Below, piece after piece: positions 55,234 through 62,270 of a DNA stretch of 62,270 nucleotides (its first letter is position 1; every line of letters starts with the position of its first letter). The DNA comes from JAQBFJ01 sp032123435 (GTDB taxonomy: Bacteria > Verrucomicrobiota > Kiritimatiellia > UBA8416 > JAQBFJ01). Below the pieces are notes generated by a model. The model was not told the origin of the DNA. It made no database searches and was given only the letters and a program-made list of their open reading frames with translations. The translations under genes and the position numbers were made by a program. Where the stretch lies: positions 1 to 62,270 of the forward strand of contig JAQBFJ010000164.1 in NCBI GenBank assembly GCA_032123435.1, given 5' to 3'.

Positions 55234-55746
55234 TCAGCGCTTTATCAACCAGTCTATCCATCCACCGTCTTCCGATACAACCACGATGCCTTTCTGAATC
55301 AGAAGGCATAAAACCGTGACAGCTACACCGGCAATAAGCACACCTATAACGTTTGCCACGCTGAATTTACGCCTATCCAACCCCAGCAAATACGCGCCGA
55401 AAGCGCCTGTATAAACACCGGAGCCAGGCAGAGGAATGCCAATGAATACCGCAACACCCAGCTCTCCGTATTTCTCGACATAAGGATGCAGTTTATGTCT
55501 GGTTCTTTCAAGAATGGGCCAGATCCTGTTTTCAAACCATTGCCATTTTCTTGTAACCGTAAATACAGGACCCATCACCCAGAACACGAACCAACCCAGT
55601 ATAATATTAACAACCACGCATATTACTGTCGCCACAGGCCATGATATACTGTCCTTCAATGCAAAGAACCCGAACGGAATGGAAGCCCTGAGCTCAAGGG
55701 CTGGAAGCAGTGTAATGCCTGCCAGTAAAAGAATTGCCCTGATCAC
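55234..55746 (-). CDS. Small multi-drug export family membrane protein
   Basis: A 170-residue protein with three to four membrane helices. The family blocks are LLPALELRASIPFG at about 13-26, VNIILGWFVFWVMGPVF, and EKYGELGVAVFIGIPLPGSGVYTGA (in parts, about 93-117). The last resembles the inverted hairpin of DedA-type transporters. The family name (Sm_multidrug_ex) rests on old similarity and no substrate is known. It is 24 bases downstream of a GT2 gene on the same strand, so the two may be co-transcribed. Confidence 0.8.
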   Translation of the reverse strand: MIRAILLLAGITLLPALELRASIPFGFFALKDSISWPVATVICVVVNIILGWFVFWVMGPVFTVTRKWQWFENRIWPILERTRHKLHPYVEKYGELGVAVFIGIPLPGSGVYTGAFGAYLLGLDRRKFSVANVIGVLIAGVAVTVLCLLIQKGIVVVSEDGGWIDWLIKR

Positions 55747-55770
55747 AACGGATCCTTTCTTTTAATATCG

Positions 55771-56466
55771 TTATGTGCCCGCATTGCGCTTTTTTCTGTA
55801 CTTGCTGAGCATATTGAAAAACCTGATTGTATCTTTAACCGGACTGATCTTGCTCTTTTCATCTCCGTAAATAACTTTTATCGGCGCTGCTCCAATCAAA
55901 ACCCCTGCTTCGGCAAGATTAAGAAGGAACTCTGAATCGGCCGTAAACCGGTCAGATTCAATATTGAGGAATTTAAGCACGTCACATTTATACAAACGGA
56001 AACCTGACTGTGTATCCGGCACCAATTGCCCCATTTTTCTACTCAACAGCCAGCTCATGAACTTATTCGTCATTCTCCGTACAAACGGCATATTGACCGG
56101 ATTATCCATTCTACTGCCTATTATTACAGGCTTTTCTGTCTTATCATACTCAGCAATCAATCCGGCAATATCCGCCGGATCATGCTGGCCATCGCTATCC
56201 ATTGTGATAACAAACTCGAACTCACGTTCGACTGCCGCTTTGAATCCTGATACCAGCGCGCCGCCCTTCCCTTTATTTTTTTCATGCACTACCACCACTG
56301 CGCCGGCATTTTCCGCTTCACGCGCGGTAGCATCTATTGAACCGTCATCCACAACAATAACATCAGGACAATATTTGAGTATTCCGGCAACAACCTTGCC
56401 GACGCGCCCTTCTTCCTGATACGCCGGTAATATAACGCAATATCTTCTATCACTTCCAATCGTCAC
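55771..56466 (-). CDS. GT2 glycosyltransferase (polyprenyl-phosphate sugar synthase-like)
   Basis: A soluble GT-A enzyme of about 231 residues. CVILPAYQEEGRVGKVVAGIL, VIVVDDGSIDATAREAENAG (about 36-55), ITMDSDGQHDPADI with the DxD site and GSRMDNPVNMPFVRRMTN are the donor-binding blocks, and DTQSGFRLYKCDVLKFL is typical of DPM-like enzymes. Translation may start at GTG 56466, which has GGGAG nine bases upstream. An ATG at 56508 in the same frame has GGAG only one base upstream and is a weaker choice. Upstream lies a possible overlapping small gene. Confidence 0.83.
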   Translation of the reverse strand: MTIGSDRRYCVILPAYQEEGRVGKVVAGILKYCPDVIVVDDGSIDATAREAENAGAVVVVHEKNKGKGGALVSGFKAAVEREFEFVITMDSDGQHDPADIAGLIAEYDKTEKPVIIGSRMDNPVNMPFVRRMTNKFMSWLLSRKMGQLVPDTQSGFRLYKCDVLKFLNIESDRFTADSEFLLNLAEAGVLIGAAPIKVIYGDEKSKISPVKDTIRFFNMLSKYRKKRNAGT

Positions 56467-56623
56467 GCTTTTCTTCTCCCTGATCTGAGAACAGCCTACC
56501 TTCAACATGCTCCAAGTTCAAGCAATGCAGCACATCACGTATACCGGCATCCTTACTTTTTCCAACGCAATTAGAACATATTATGCCATCATTAACAACA
56601 CAGATACTTACCATTTTCGACAT
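56450..56623 (-). CDS. Possible small Cys-containing protein overlapping the GT2 start
   Basis: A 57-residue frame (MSKMVSICVVNDGIICSNCV... to ...GEEKRDDWK) ends 17 bases inside the GT2 gene if that starts at GTG 56466. The composition looks protein-like and it has a Cys-x2-Cys pair. I do not recognise it and there is no clear ribosome site. It could be a real short gene coupled to the GT2, or chance. Confidence 0.3.
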   Translation of the reverse strand: MSKMVSICVVNDGIICSNCVGKSKDAGIRDVLHCLNLEHVEGRLFSDQGEEKRDDWK

Positions 56624-56635
56624 ATATAACCCCAC

Positions 56636-56664
56636 TTGCCCTTGACTGGAAAGCATGATATAGT
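56636..56664 (+). promoter_or_regulatory. Candidate promoter directly before the radical SAM gene
   Basis: TTGCCC (56636-56641), a 17-base spacer and TATAGT (56659-56664, one mismatch to TATAAT). The start point would fall around 56671, two or three bases before the ATG at 56674. No ribosome site lies in front of the ATG, so a leaderless transcript is possible. Confidence 0.4.
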
Positions 56665-56673
56665 ACGTGTCTA

Positions 56674-57801
56674 ATGAACGACAAATTCTGCAATTCCCTG
56701 TCAAGACGCGATTTTATCCGCATGGCCAGCGTCACCGCGCTTGCCGGCTGCGGGATTAACGCGCAGGCCGCGAATGTATTGGCAACACCGGAACTTCGAG
56801 AAGCGCTCCACTATCAGACACTGGATGAACAGAAAATCCAATGCATGCTCTGCCCATGGCAATGCACGGTCGCAAACTGGCAACGCGGCATATGTGGTGT
56901 ACGCGAGAACAGGAACGGCCGTTATTACACACTCACTTACGGCCGGCCCTGCGCGATACATAATGACCCAATAGAGAAAAAACCTTTTTTTCATGTTTAT
57001 CCCGGCTCTAAAGCTTTCTCAATAGCCACGGTAGGCTGTAATATCGACTGCAAATTCTGCCAGAATTGGGACATCTCACAAAAGAACCCCGATGATATAT
57101 CCGTCCAATTCAAGAGCCCACGGGAAATTGCCCAAAGAGCGGCTCAAGCCAAATCGCGTACTGTCGCCTATACATACAGCGAACCAACTGTTTTCTTTGA
57201 ATATATGCTCGACTGCGCCATGGAAGTAAAAAAGCTCGGACTCGGGAACATCGTTGTCAGCAACGGATTCATTAATGAAGAGCCGCTGAAACAGTTATGT
57301 AAAATAATGACGGCCATAAAAATAGATCTGAAATCTTTTTCTCAGCAGTTTTACGGCAGTATATGCAACGGTCAGCTTAAACCTGTTCTTAATACCCTGG
57401 AACGTCTGGCCGGATCAGGAGTATGGTTTGAAATAGTGGTTCTTGTAATACCAACACTTAATGACAACATGGATGAAATAAAACGCATGTCGGAATGGAT
57501 AGTCAAACACCTGGGTGTGAATGTGCCTCTGCATTTTACGCGGTTTCATCCCGCCTATAAGATTCAGAACCTGCCCAGCACACCGGCGGCTACTTTGAGC
57601 AAAGTTCATCAAATCGCGAGCGCGCAAGGCTGTAATTTTGTCTATGGCGGCAATATGCCGGGCATAAAGACTGAAAACACATATTGTCCGAAATGTCAGC
57701 ACCTGCTGGTGGACCGGTACGGAATGATGCTCATATCCGACGAACTAAAAGACGGCAAATGTCCGAAATGCGGAACATCTATTCCGGGAGTGTGGCGCTA
57801 A
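56674..57801 (+). CDS. AmmeMemoRadiSam system radical SAM enzyme with Tat-type signal
   Basis: A 375-residue radical SAM protein. Its N-terminus (SRRDFIRMASVTALAGCG, about 9-26) resembles a twin-arginine signal with a lipobox-like Cys. Next comes a Cys-containing segment typical of this family (CMLCPWQCTVANWQRGICGV, about 57-76). VGCNIDCKFCQNWDIS (about 121-136) is the CxxxCxxC cluster-binding motif. YSEPTVFFEYML and GNIVVSNGFINEEPL follow. The C-terminus ends in a zinc-ribbon pattern (CPKCQHLL...CPKCGTS). It is one of three proteins that define the AmmeMemoRadiSam set; the reaction is not established. The AMMECR1 partner is encoded at 60229-60933. The last 23 bases overlap the convergent gene. 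Confidence 0.9.
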   Translation: MNDKFCNSLSRRDFIRMASVTALAGCGINAQAANVLATPELREALHYQTLDEQKIQCMLCPWQCTVANWQRGICGVRENRNGRYYTLTYGRPCAIHNDPIEKKPFFHVYPGSKAFSIATVGCNIDCKFCQNWDISQKNPDDISVQFKSPREIAQRAAQAKSRTVAYTYSEPTVFFEYMLDCAMEVKKLGLGNIVVSNGFINEEPLKQLCKIMTAIKIDLKSFSQQFYGSICNGQLKPVLNTLERLAGSGVWFEIVVLVIPTLNDNMDEIKRMSEWIVKHLGVNVPLHFTRFHPAYKIQNLPSTPAATLSKVHQIASAQGCNFVYGGNMPGIKTENTYCPKCQHLLVDRYGMMLISDELKDGKCPKCGTSIPGVWR

Positions 57802-60163
57802 CCCGCGGCAATGTTAAAATTGCCGACGCAAGACATAACAATCCGACACATTTAAGCACAGCCATTAGAAAACATGACGCGCCAATGCCGAACACAGGTA
57901 TCAAAATCACCCCCATTACAAAAGCGCCAATGGCGGAGCCCATATGATCCGCTGAATCCGTTATGGCAGCGGCCGTGCCGCCATCACCACCATCCGCATC
58001 ACGAAACAGCCTGTTGATAAGCGGAAATTCACCGCCAACTATCCAACCTACGATTCCTACTACAATATAAATAAGCGTTTCACGGAATATTCCGACATCA
58101 TGCCGCTCTATTATTCCCAGAAGGCTCGGCAATGTCAGAATAACTGCCAATAGCGCAAGCTCCAGACCTGCCATCGCACCCCACGCAATCCACCTGCGTC
58201 GGACTGAAGCCATCATCCGACCCGAAGGAGCGCCGAGCACAAGTCCCAGCATGAATGCCGCTACAATCAATCCTATTTTCGTATAAATATAGCCGTAAAG
58301 ACTCTGAAACGCGAATATCAACAATATCTCAAGAGCAATCCCGCAAAACCCGGTCGTAGCGATCAGCAGGCCTGCCATTGATTTACTCCAGCATGCAGAC
58401 ACCGAACCTATACGTAGAATCCGCAATATCGTGCCTACCAACAGGAAAATTATGCCTGAACACGCAATCATACGGCCCAACTGCCAATAACCTGTAGAAG
58501 CAACCGCGTTTAGAATCGTTGCCACCCTCGATCCACTGAACCGACACCATAGGAGCAGGTTATAAAAATACGTAACAGGCCTCATGACAGTATTCAAAGG
58601 CACATCCAATAACAAAAACCTTTCATGCACGTAACATGTCTTCTCGGTCGATATTTCATCGGCCCCAATAAAATATTCCGGCATGAAATATTCCGTTGGA
58701 ATTTGAGCGCTTTCATGCCGCATGGCCAGCAATCGGCGATTAAAATTCAAACGCGATTCAAGATTGCCCGCAAAAAACTTGTTCTTTGACCCAGCCGTCA
58801 CAAGTACCAAGGGGAAAACATGATACAGTGATTCATATACCGACGCACCCAAACGGACGGTATCCGACTGAAGACGTTCGGACGAATCAATAGCCGTGAA
58901 TAAAAATCCTTTTTCCTTTAAAATACGTTTTACATTTTCATAGAATTCCACTGTGTAAAACCTGTTGGCAGAAGATGTTGCAGGTTGAGGCGCATTAATA
59001 ATTACAATATCGAACTTATCACCGCATTCCCGCACGTAACGTGGACCGTCTTCGGTAACAACTTTGACACGATGATCAGAAACAAGTCTGTCGTATGCCG
59101 CCATATCAATCGCGCGCATCATCATACCGATACCGGGATCAATCTCCACATACACAAGATGTCTTAACCGATATTTCAGCAGTTCCGGCATATCTCCCAA
59201 TGGATTGCCGCCTAGAAGAAGGATATCTTTCGCGCCCGGATTCTGGGCCATAAGAAAAAGAATGCTGTGCTCGTACTCTATGGGGTCCGGGAAAACCCAC
59301 ATTATCTGGCCATTCCCATAAAGAGCGAACTGTCCTTCTGATTCCGTTACTGCCAGATTCTGATAGATCGTATCTTTCGATGCCACAAGCCGTACTGTTG
59401 GCGTATCCTGTTGATCATGGTTCATAATTCCAAAAGCATGCCAACGCGCGTTTGTCGCCTTCTCTTCGACGGTATCAAGCCAGCCGGGAACAACGAGCAC
59501 CATTGCCGCCAGACCAGCCGCAAGTACGGTTATAACCCGGCCAACAACACGTCTGGGTAAAATAATTCCAGCCCCTGTCACGGCAAGACAACTGCCCAAA
59601 AGCACCATTCTTAACGGGCTTAACAAAGGTATAAAAACATACGTGAGCAATACGCCACCCAGCATACTGCCTATCGCTTCAAACGTATAAACAAGGCTAA
59701 CATCGCCGACAGCATCCTGTGCTACGCCCTGCCGCTCCAGATTCATAACACTGCAAGCAAACGGAAAGAAGAATCCCACAATAAGACAAGTAGGCGAAAA
59801 TATAAGTAACGCGCTCGTTAGAACGGCTTCAAACGCCGCATATTCGCCCGGCGCCACATTCATCAACAACCGCGCAACACGCACCAGGTAAACCTGAACT
59901 GGAAATAGGACCGACGCGACCAGGAGAAGAACGGCCAGCAGGAACCTTCCTCTAGATACATCACGGAGAGACCTGACAAAGAACCGCGCCATGAACGCGC
60001 CTGCCCCTATACCGGTCAGCCAACTACCCAGTATTATTCCTATGGTCAGTTCGTTGCCCAAAAAAGCAACGAGCATTTCACGCATGAACAGCACTTGGGC
60101 AAAAACAGCAAACATGCCCAGAAACAACATTGCCGCCAATACTTTGTTTTTCAGAAGACTCAT
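57779..60163 (-). CDS. Membrane-embedded spermidine-synthase-like protein (fused MFS/spermidine synthase family)
   Basis: A 794-residue protein with about seven membrane helices, a soluble Rossmann methyltransferase-like domain (about 255-440), then about seven more helices. The first helices (FAQVLFMREMLVAFLGNELT) and the soluble domain (DILLLGGNPLGDMPELL, LVYVEIDPGIGMM, VVTEDGPRYVREC and NAPQPATSSANRFYTVEFY) match the large membrane-fused branch. That branch lacks the DxDP catalytic motif of true spermidine synthases, so an aminopropyl transferase role is doubtful. It follows the AMMECR1 gene by 65 bases on the same strand. Confidence 0.87.
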   Translation of the reverse strand: MSLLKNKVLAAMLFLGMFAVFAQVLFMREMLVAFLGNELTIGIILGSWLTGIGAGAFMARFFVRSLRDVSRGRFLLAVLLLVASVLFPVQVYLVRVARLLMNVAPGEYAAFEAVLTSALLIFSPTCLIVGFFFPFACSVMNLERQGVAQDAVGDVSLVYTFEAIGSMLGGVLLTYVFIPLLSPLRMVLLGSCLAVTGAGIILPRRVVGRVITVLAAGLAAMVLVVPGWLDTVEEKATNARWHAFGIMNHDQQDTPTVRLVASKDTIYQNLAVTESEGQFALYGNGQIMWVFPDPIEYEHSILFLMAQNPGAKDILLLGGNPLGDMPELLKYRLRHLVYVEIDPGIGMMMRAIDMAAYDRLVSDHRVKVVTEDGPRYVRECGDKFDIVIINAPQPATSSANRFYTVEFYENVKRILKEKGFLFTAIDSSERLQSDTVRLGASVYESLYHVFPLVLVTAGSKNKFFAGNLESRLNFNRRLLAMRHESAQIPTEYFMPEYFIGADEISTEKTCYVHERFLLLDVPLNTVMRPVTYFYNLLLWCRFSGSRVATILNAVASTGYWQLGRMIACSGIIFLLVGTILRILRIGSVSACWSKSMAGLLIATTGFCGIALEILLIFAFQSLYGYIYTKIGLIVAAFMLGLVLGAPSGRMMASVRRRWIAWGAMAGLELALLAVILTLPSLLGIIERHDVGIFRETLIYIVVGIVGWIVGGEFPLINRLFRDADGGDGGTAAAITDSADHMGSAIGAFVMGVILIPVFGIGASCFLMAVLKCVGLLCLASAILTLPRVSATLPE

Positions 60164-60228
60164 GCCTGTCCCGCAATAATCAAATGCCGTTTAACAAGCA
60201 CTTAATGTTTTGATTCTTTAAACCTCAC

Positions 60229-60933
60229 CTATTCTTCGGACAAGACCACGCTCTCAAAAACCATGAAAGTCATTCCGCTTTTCCATTCATTAAGTCCAAG
60301 TCCGGCCTTCATGCAAAGATGTTGAAGGGTCTGCTCCTGGGTCCAACGCTGTTCAATCGCCACTTCAGGCAGAAACACGGCGCCCGCGCCGCCTTTTTCT
60401 ATCCAAATACCATGCTGACCCAGCTTGAATTCATCCAATGAATTTATTTTTCGTCTTGGACTAAGCAATGAAACATGGATATTTATCTCTTTCATTTCCG
60501 ATTCTTTAATTGGATCGAACGAAAAACGGGAATCACGCGATGCATTTGCCGCGCTTCTTTGCACTGACATTGCCATAGGCTCGACTGCTTCCAGGCAGCC
60601 CATGCATCCTCTCAGCCTATCGCCATTCTTGAATGTAACAAAGGTAGCGCAATTATTCTTCAGCTTATCTGTAATGTTATATCCGTCAAGAGACAGCCTG
60701 CCGCCACCCTTAACGTTTTTTTCAAGCGTATCTCTGGCTATCGCGAACAAAGTGCGCTGTTCTTCCATACTTAAATCAGGCGACCAGTCTCCGCTTTTGT
60801 GTTCCTTTATCACTGCATTTACCTCCTGTTTAATGGAATTCATAATGGAACTCTGTTCTTCCCCTCCGATATGACCACATCCGCCAGCGGTTATAAGCAC
60901 AAAAACCAGTCCTGCAATAAGTATATTATTCAT
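60229..60933 (-). CDS. AMMECR1-domain lipoprotein (AmmeMemoRadiSam system protein A)
   Basis: A 234-residue protein with a lipoprotein signal (IAGLVFVLITAGGCG, Cys about 18). The AMMECR1 domain (about 60-230) includes ATFVTFKNGDRLRGCMGCLE with the invariant LRGCMGC-type motif, AANASRDSRFSFDPI, HVSLLSPRRKI and GAVFLPEVAIEQRWTQEQTL. AMMECR1 occurs with Memo and a radical SAM enzyme in many bacteria and archaea; its activity is unknown. ATG 60933 gives a correct signal peptide and has GGAG upstream. The lipobox suggests the protein is exported, like the radical SAM enzyme encoded nearby. Confidence 0.87.
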   Translation of the reverse strand: MNNILIAGLVFVLITAGGCGHIGGEEQSSIMNSIKQEVNAVIKEHKSGDWSPDLSMEEQRTLFAIARDTLEKNVKGGGRLSLDGYNITDKLKNNCATFVTFKNGDRLRGCMGCLEAVEPMAMSVQRSAANASRDSRFSFDPIKESEMKEINIHVSLLSPRRKINSLDEFKLGQHGIWIEKGGAGAVFLPEVAIEQRWTQEQTLQHLCMKAGLGLNEWKSGMTFMVFESVVLSEE

Positions 60934-61113
60934 GTATGACACTCCATTTTTCATACGCTCTGATTTTGCCCTCAAATCCGCGTATCGCACGAGTTTTACG
61001 ACATCTATGTTATTCCAATGCTAATATGCGGACCAATACTAATAATATAATTACAAGAACCGTTATTAGGAGTATAATATTAGCTTCATTTTCAGCAAAA
61101 AGAAAGGATGAAC

Positions 61114-62270
61114 ATGTCCCGGAAAAAACATTTTATTACCGTCGGCATTACTATTGCGATTATATTATTATATCATGAATCATCTCAGGCAATTGGCCAA
61201 AAACCTTTACCTGCACGGTCTGAACCGGCCAGCACATCTGACTCCTGTTCCACGGAAATAGTATCATCTGTCCGCCCTGCCGGAATACTTACCCAGTCAC
61301 TCCGCAATGAAGTTGACTCGGCTATTGATCGCGGGCTCGACTGGCTTGCCGATAAACAGAAAGAAAATGGATCATGGTCCAACGGCGACTTTCCCGCATT
61401 GACCGCGCTTGCGGCACAAGCTTTTATCGGCAGTAAACATCCTGCAAGAGAACATGTAATAAAGAAAGCCGTTCAATATATCCTCACCTGTGTTCATGAA
61501 GATGGCGGGATATACAGGAATCTCTCGGATCGGCAGGGCGGCGGGCTGTGCAATTACAATACGGCTATTTGCATGAACATGTTATACCTCACTAAGGATC
61601 CAACCTTGATTCCCGTTGTTCAGAACGCCAGAACATTCATCGCCAACTCCCAGCACTTTGGGGGAGACATATATGACGGCGGATTCGGATATGACAGGAA
61701 CACACAAAGGGCATACGCCGACCTGTTAAACACTTATTATTCCGTTGAAGCGATGCAAGTTACCGCAGGCGCGGAAGAATTCCGCGGGGGATCCGAACGC
61801 AGAATTGACATCGACTGGGAAAAGACCATCAAATTTATCGAACAGATGCAGAATAAATCAGGCTCAGGCGAGAAAAACGAAGGCGGGTTCTTTTACAAAC
61901 CCGGCGAATCCAAGGCCGGAACAACGACCAATGATCAGGGAATCATTGTGTTCCGCTCATATGGCAGTATTACTTATGCCGGTCTTCTCAGCCTTATTTA
62001 CGCCGAAACATCCCGCAATGATCCACGTGTATTATCCGCGTTTCACTGGTCCGCCCGTCACTGGTCTCTTCAAGAAAACCCCGGCATGGGCGCCCAAGGT
62101 ATGTACTTCTTCTATAACATTCTCACAAAAGCGCTTCATGCTTATGGTTCCGACCTCATTCCCCGTCCAGATGGAATCACATTATCATGGCGTGAGGAAG
62201 TGGCAAAGCGACTTGTTGAACTTCAAAAAGTTGAGGCATCAGGCATGGGTTACTGGCAGAATGATACCGG
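61114..62270 (+). CDS. Secreted alpha/alpha-toroid protein (terpene cyclase/prenyltransferase-like fold), 3' truncated
   Basis: An open frame of 385 codons that runs off the right edge. It starts at ATG 61114 with AAAGGA five bases upstream; the ATG at 61108 overlaps that ribosome site. A signal peptide (about 1-28, HFITVGITIAIILLYHESSQA) is followed by repeats with the QW-like pattern of squalene-hopene cyclases and prenyltransferases. Examples are DRGLDWLADKQKENGSWSNG, EDGGIYRN, GGDIYDGGFGYDRN and NEGGFFYKPGESK. The residues WLADKQKENGSW are especially typical. No DxDD motif is visible, so a cyclase reaction is not supported. Many exported relatives in PVC bacteria have no known function. 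Confidence 0.8.
   Translation, partial: MSRKKHFITVGITIAIILLYHESSQAIGQKPLPARSEPASTSDSCSTEIVSSVRPAGILTQSLRNEVDSAIDRGLDWLADKQKENGSWSNGDFPALTALAAQAFIGSKHPAREHVIKKAVQYILTCVHEDGGIYRNLSDRQGGGLCNYNTAICMNMLYLTKDPTLIPVVQNARTFIANSQHFGGDIYDGGFGYDRNTQRAYADLLNTYYSVEAMQVTAGAEEFRGGSERRIDIDWEKTIKFIEQMQNKSGSGEKNEGGFFYKPGESKAGTTTNDQGIIVFRSYGSITYAGLLSLIYAETSRNDPRVLSAFHWSARHWSLQENPGMGAQGMYFFYNILTKALHAYGSDLIPRPDGITLSWREEVAKRLVELQKVEASGMGYWQNDT

Noticed and set aside
1..62270. tRNA, rRNA, CRISPR array or insertion sequence
   Set aside because: None was seen on reading: no cloverleaf with a TTCGA-type loop, no spaced direct repeats and no transposase motif.

Overview
The window looks like chromosomal DNA from a Gram-negative member of the PVC superphylum, most plausibly Lentisphaerota, Kiritimatiellota or a neighbour. 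This is inferred from protein resemblance only: GH116 and GH172 enzymes, a bactofilin pair, a long coiled-coil protein with GYF_2-like ends, an NfeD/FloA operon, and C-terminal signatures typical of the group. The lipoproteins and the MCE lipid-transport operon point to a diderm. No rRNA, tRNA, CRISPR array, transposase or phage gene was recognised. Most of the window is housekeeping and cell-envelope DNA with dense coding and many 4-8 bp gene overlaps.

Layout. 1-3.7 kb: the 3' part of a GH116 glycosidase, a membrane protein, a flavodoxin-like reductase and an FkbM methyltransferase. 4-10.2 kb: addB-addA double-strand-break repair nuclease/helicase. 10.3-13.5 kb: two coupled SPFH (band-7) membrane proteins with a threefold repeated N-terminal module. 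13.5-19.8 kb: a MATE exporter, a GH172 lipoprotein coupled to a Wzx-like flippase, and a GT2 glycosyltransferase. 19.9-21.4 kb: an orphan CpaF ATPase abutted by the tail of a broken sugar isomerase. 21.9-25.3 kb: argC, two bactofilins (one with a zinc ribbon) and parB in one probable operon. 25.3-31 kb: mtnA, an ATP-cone/uridine-kinase fusion, and an MCE operon (permease, ABC-like subunit with every catalytic motif degraded, MlaD-like protein).

31-36.5 kb (minus strand): argS, an SH3 protein, an M48 lipoprotein protease and a CHASE2 adenylate cyclase; the last three are tightly coupled. 36.9-42 kb: an unusual operon of a PAS-only sensor, a 1049-residue coiled-coil protein with paired GYF_2-like domains at both ends, and a polytopic membrane protein. 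42.1-46.5 kb: rpsU with its own terminator, then a TIM-barrel enzyme, GDP-mannose dehydratase, GDP-deoxyhexose reductase and a flippase-like membrane protein (GDP-D-rhamnose-type sugar supply). 46.4-49 kb (minus): a MurC-like ligase, folB and a pteridine-reductase-like SDR. 49-52.6 kb: two NfeD proteins, FloA and a small membrane protein. 52.6-57 kb: a 3D-domain lipoprotein, a Gfo/Idh/MocA oxidoreductase, queF, a small membrane protein and a GT2. 56.7-61 kb: radical SAM and AMMECR1 members of the AmmeMemoRadiSam set around a membrane-embedded spermidine-synthase-like protein. The right edge cuts a secreted alpha/alpha-toroid (terpene-cyclase-like) protein.

The least conventional units are the degraded MlaF-like ATPase in an intact MCE operon, the PAS/GYF/coiled-coil/membrane operon, the duplicated SPFH pair, and the bactofilin-bactofilin-ParB operon. 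All domain calls come from reading motifs by eye; no database search was run.
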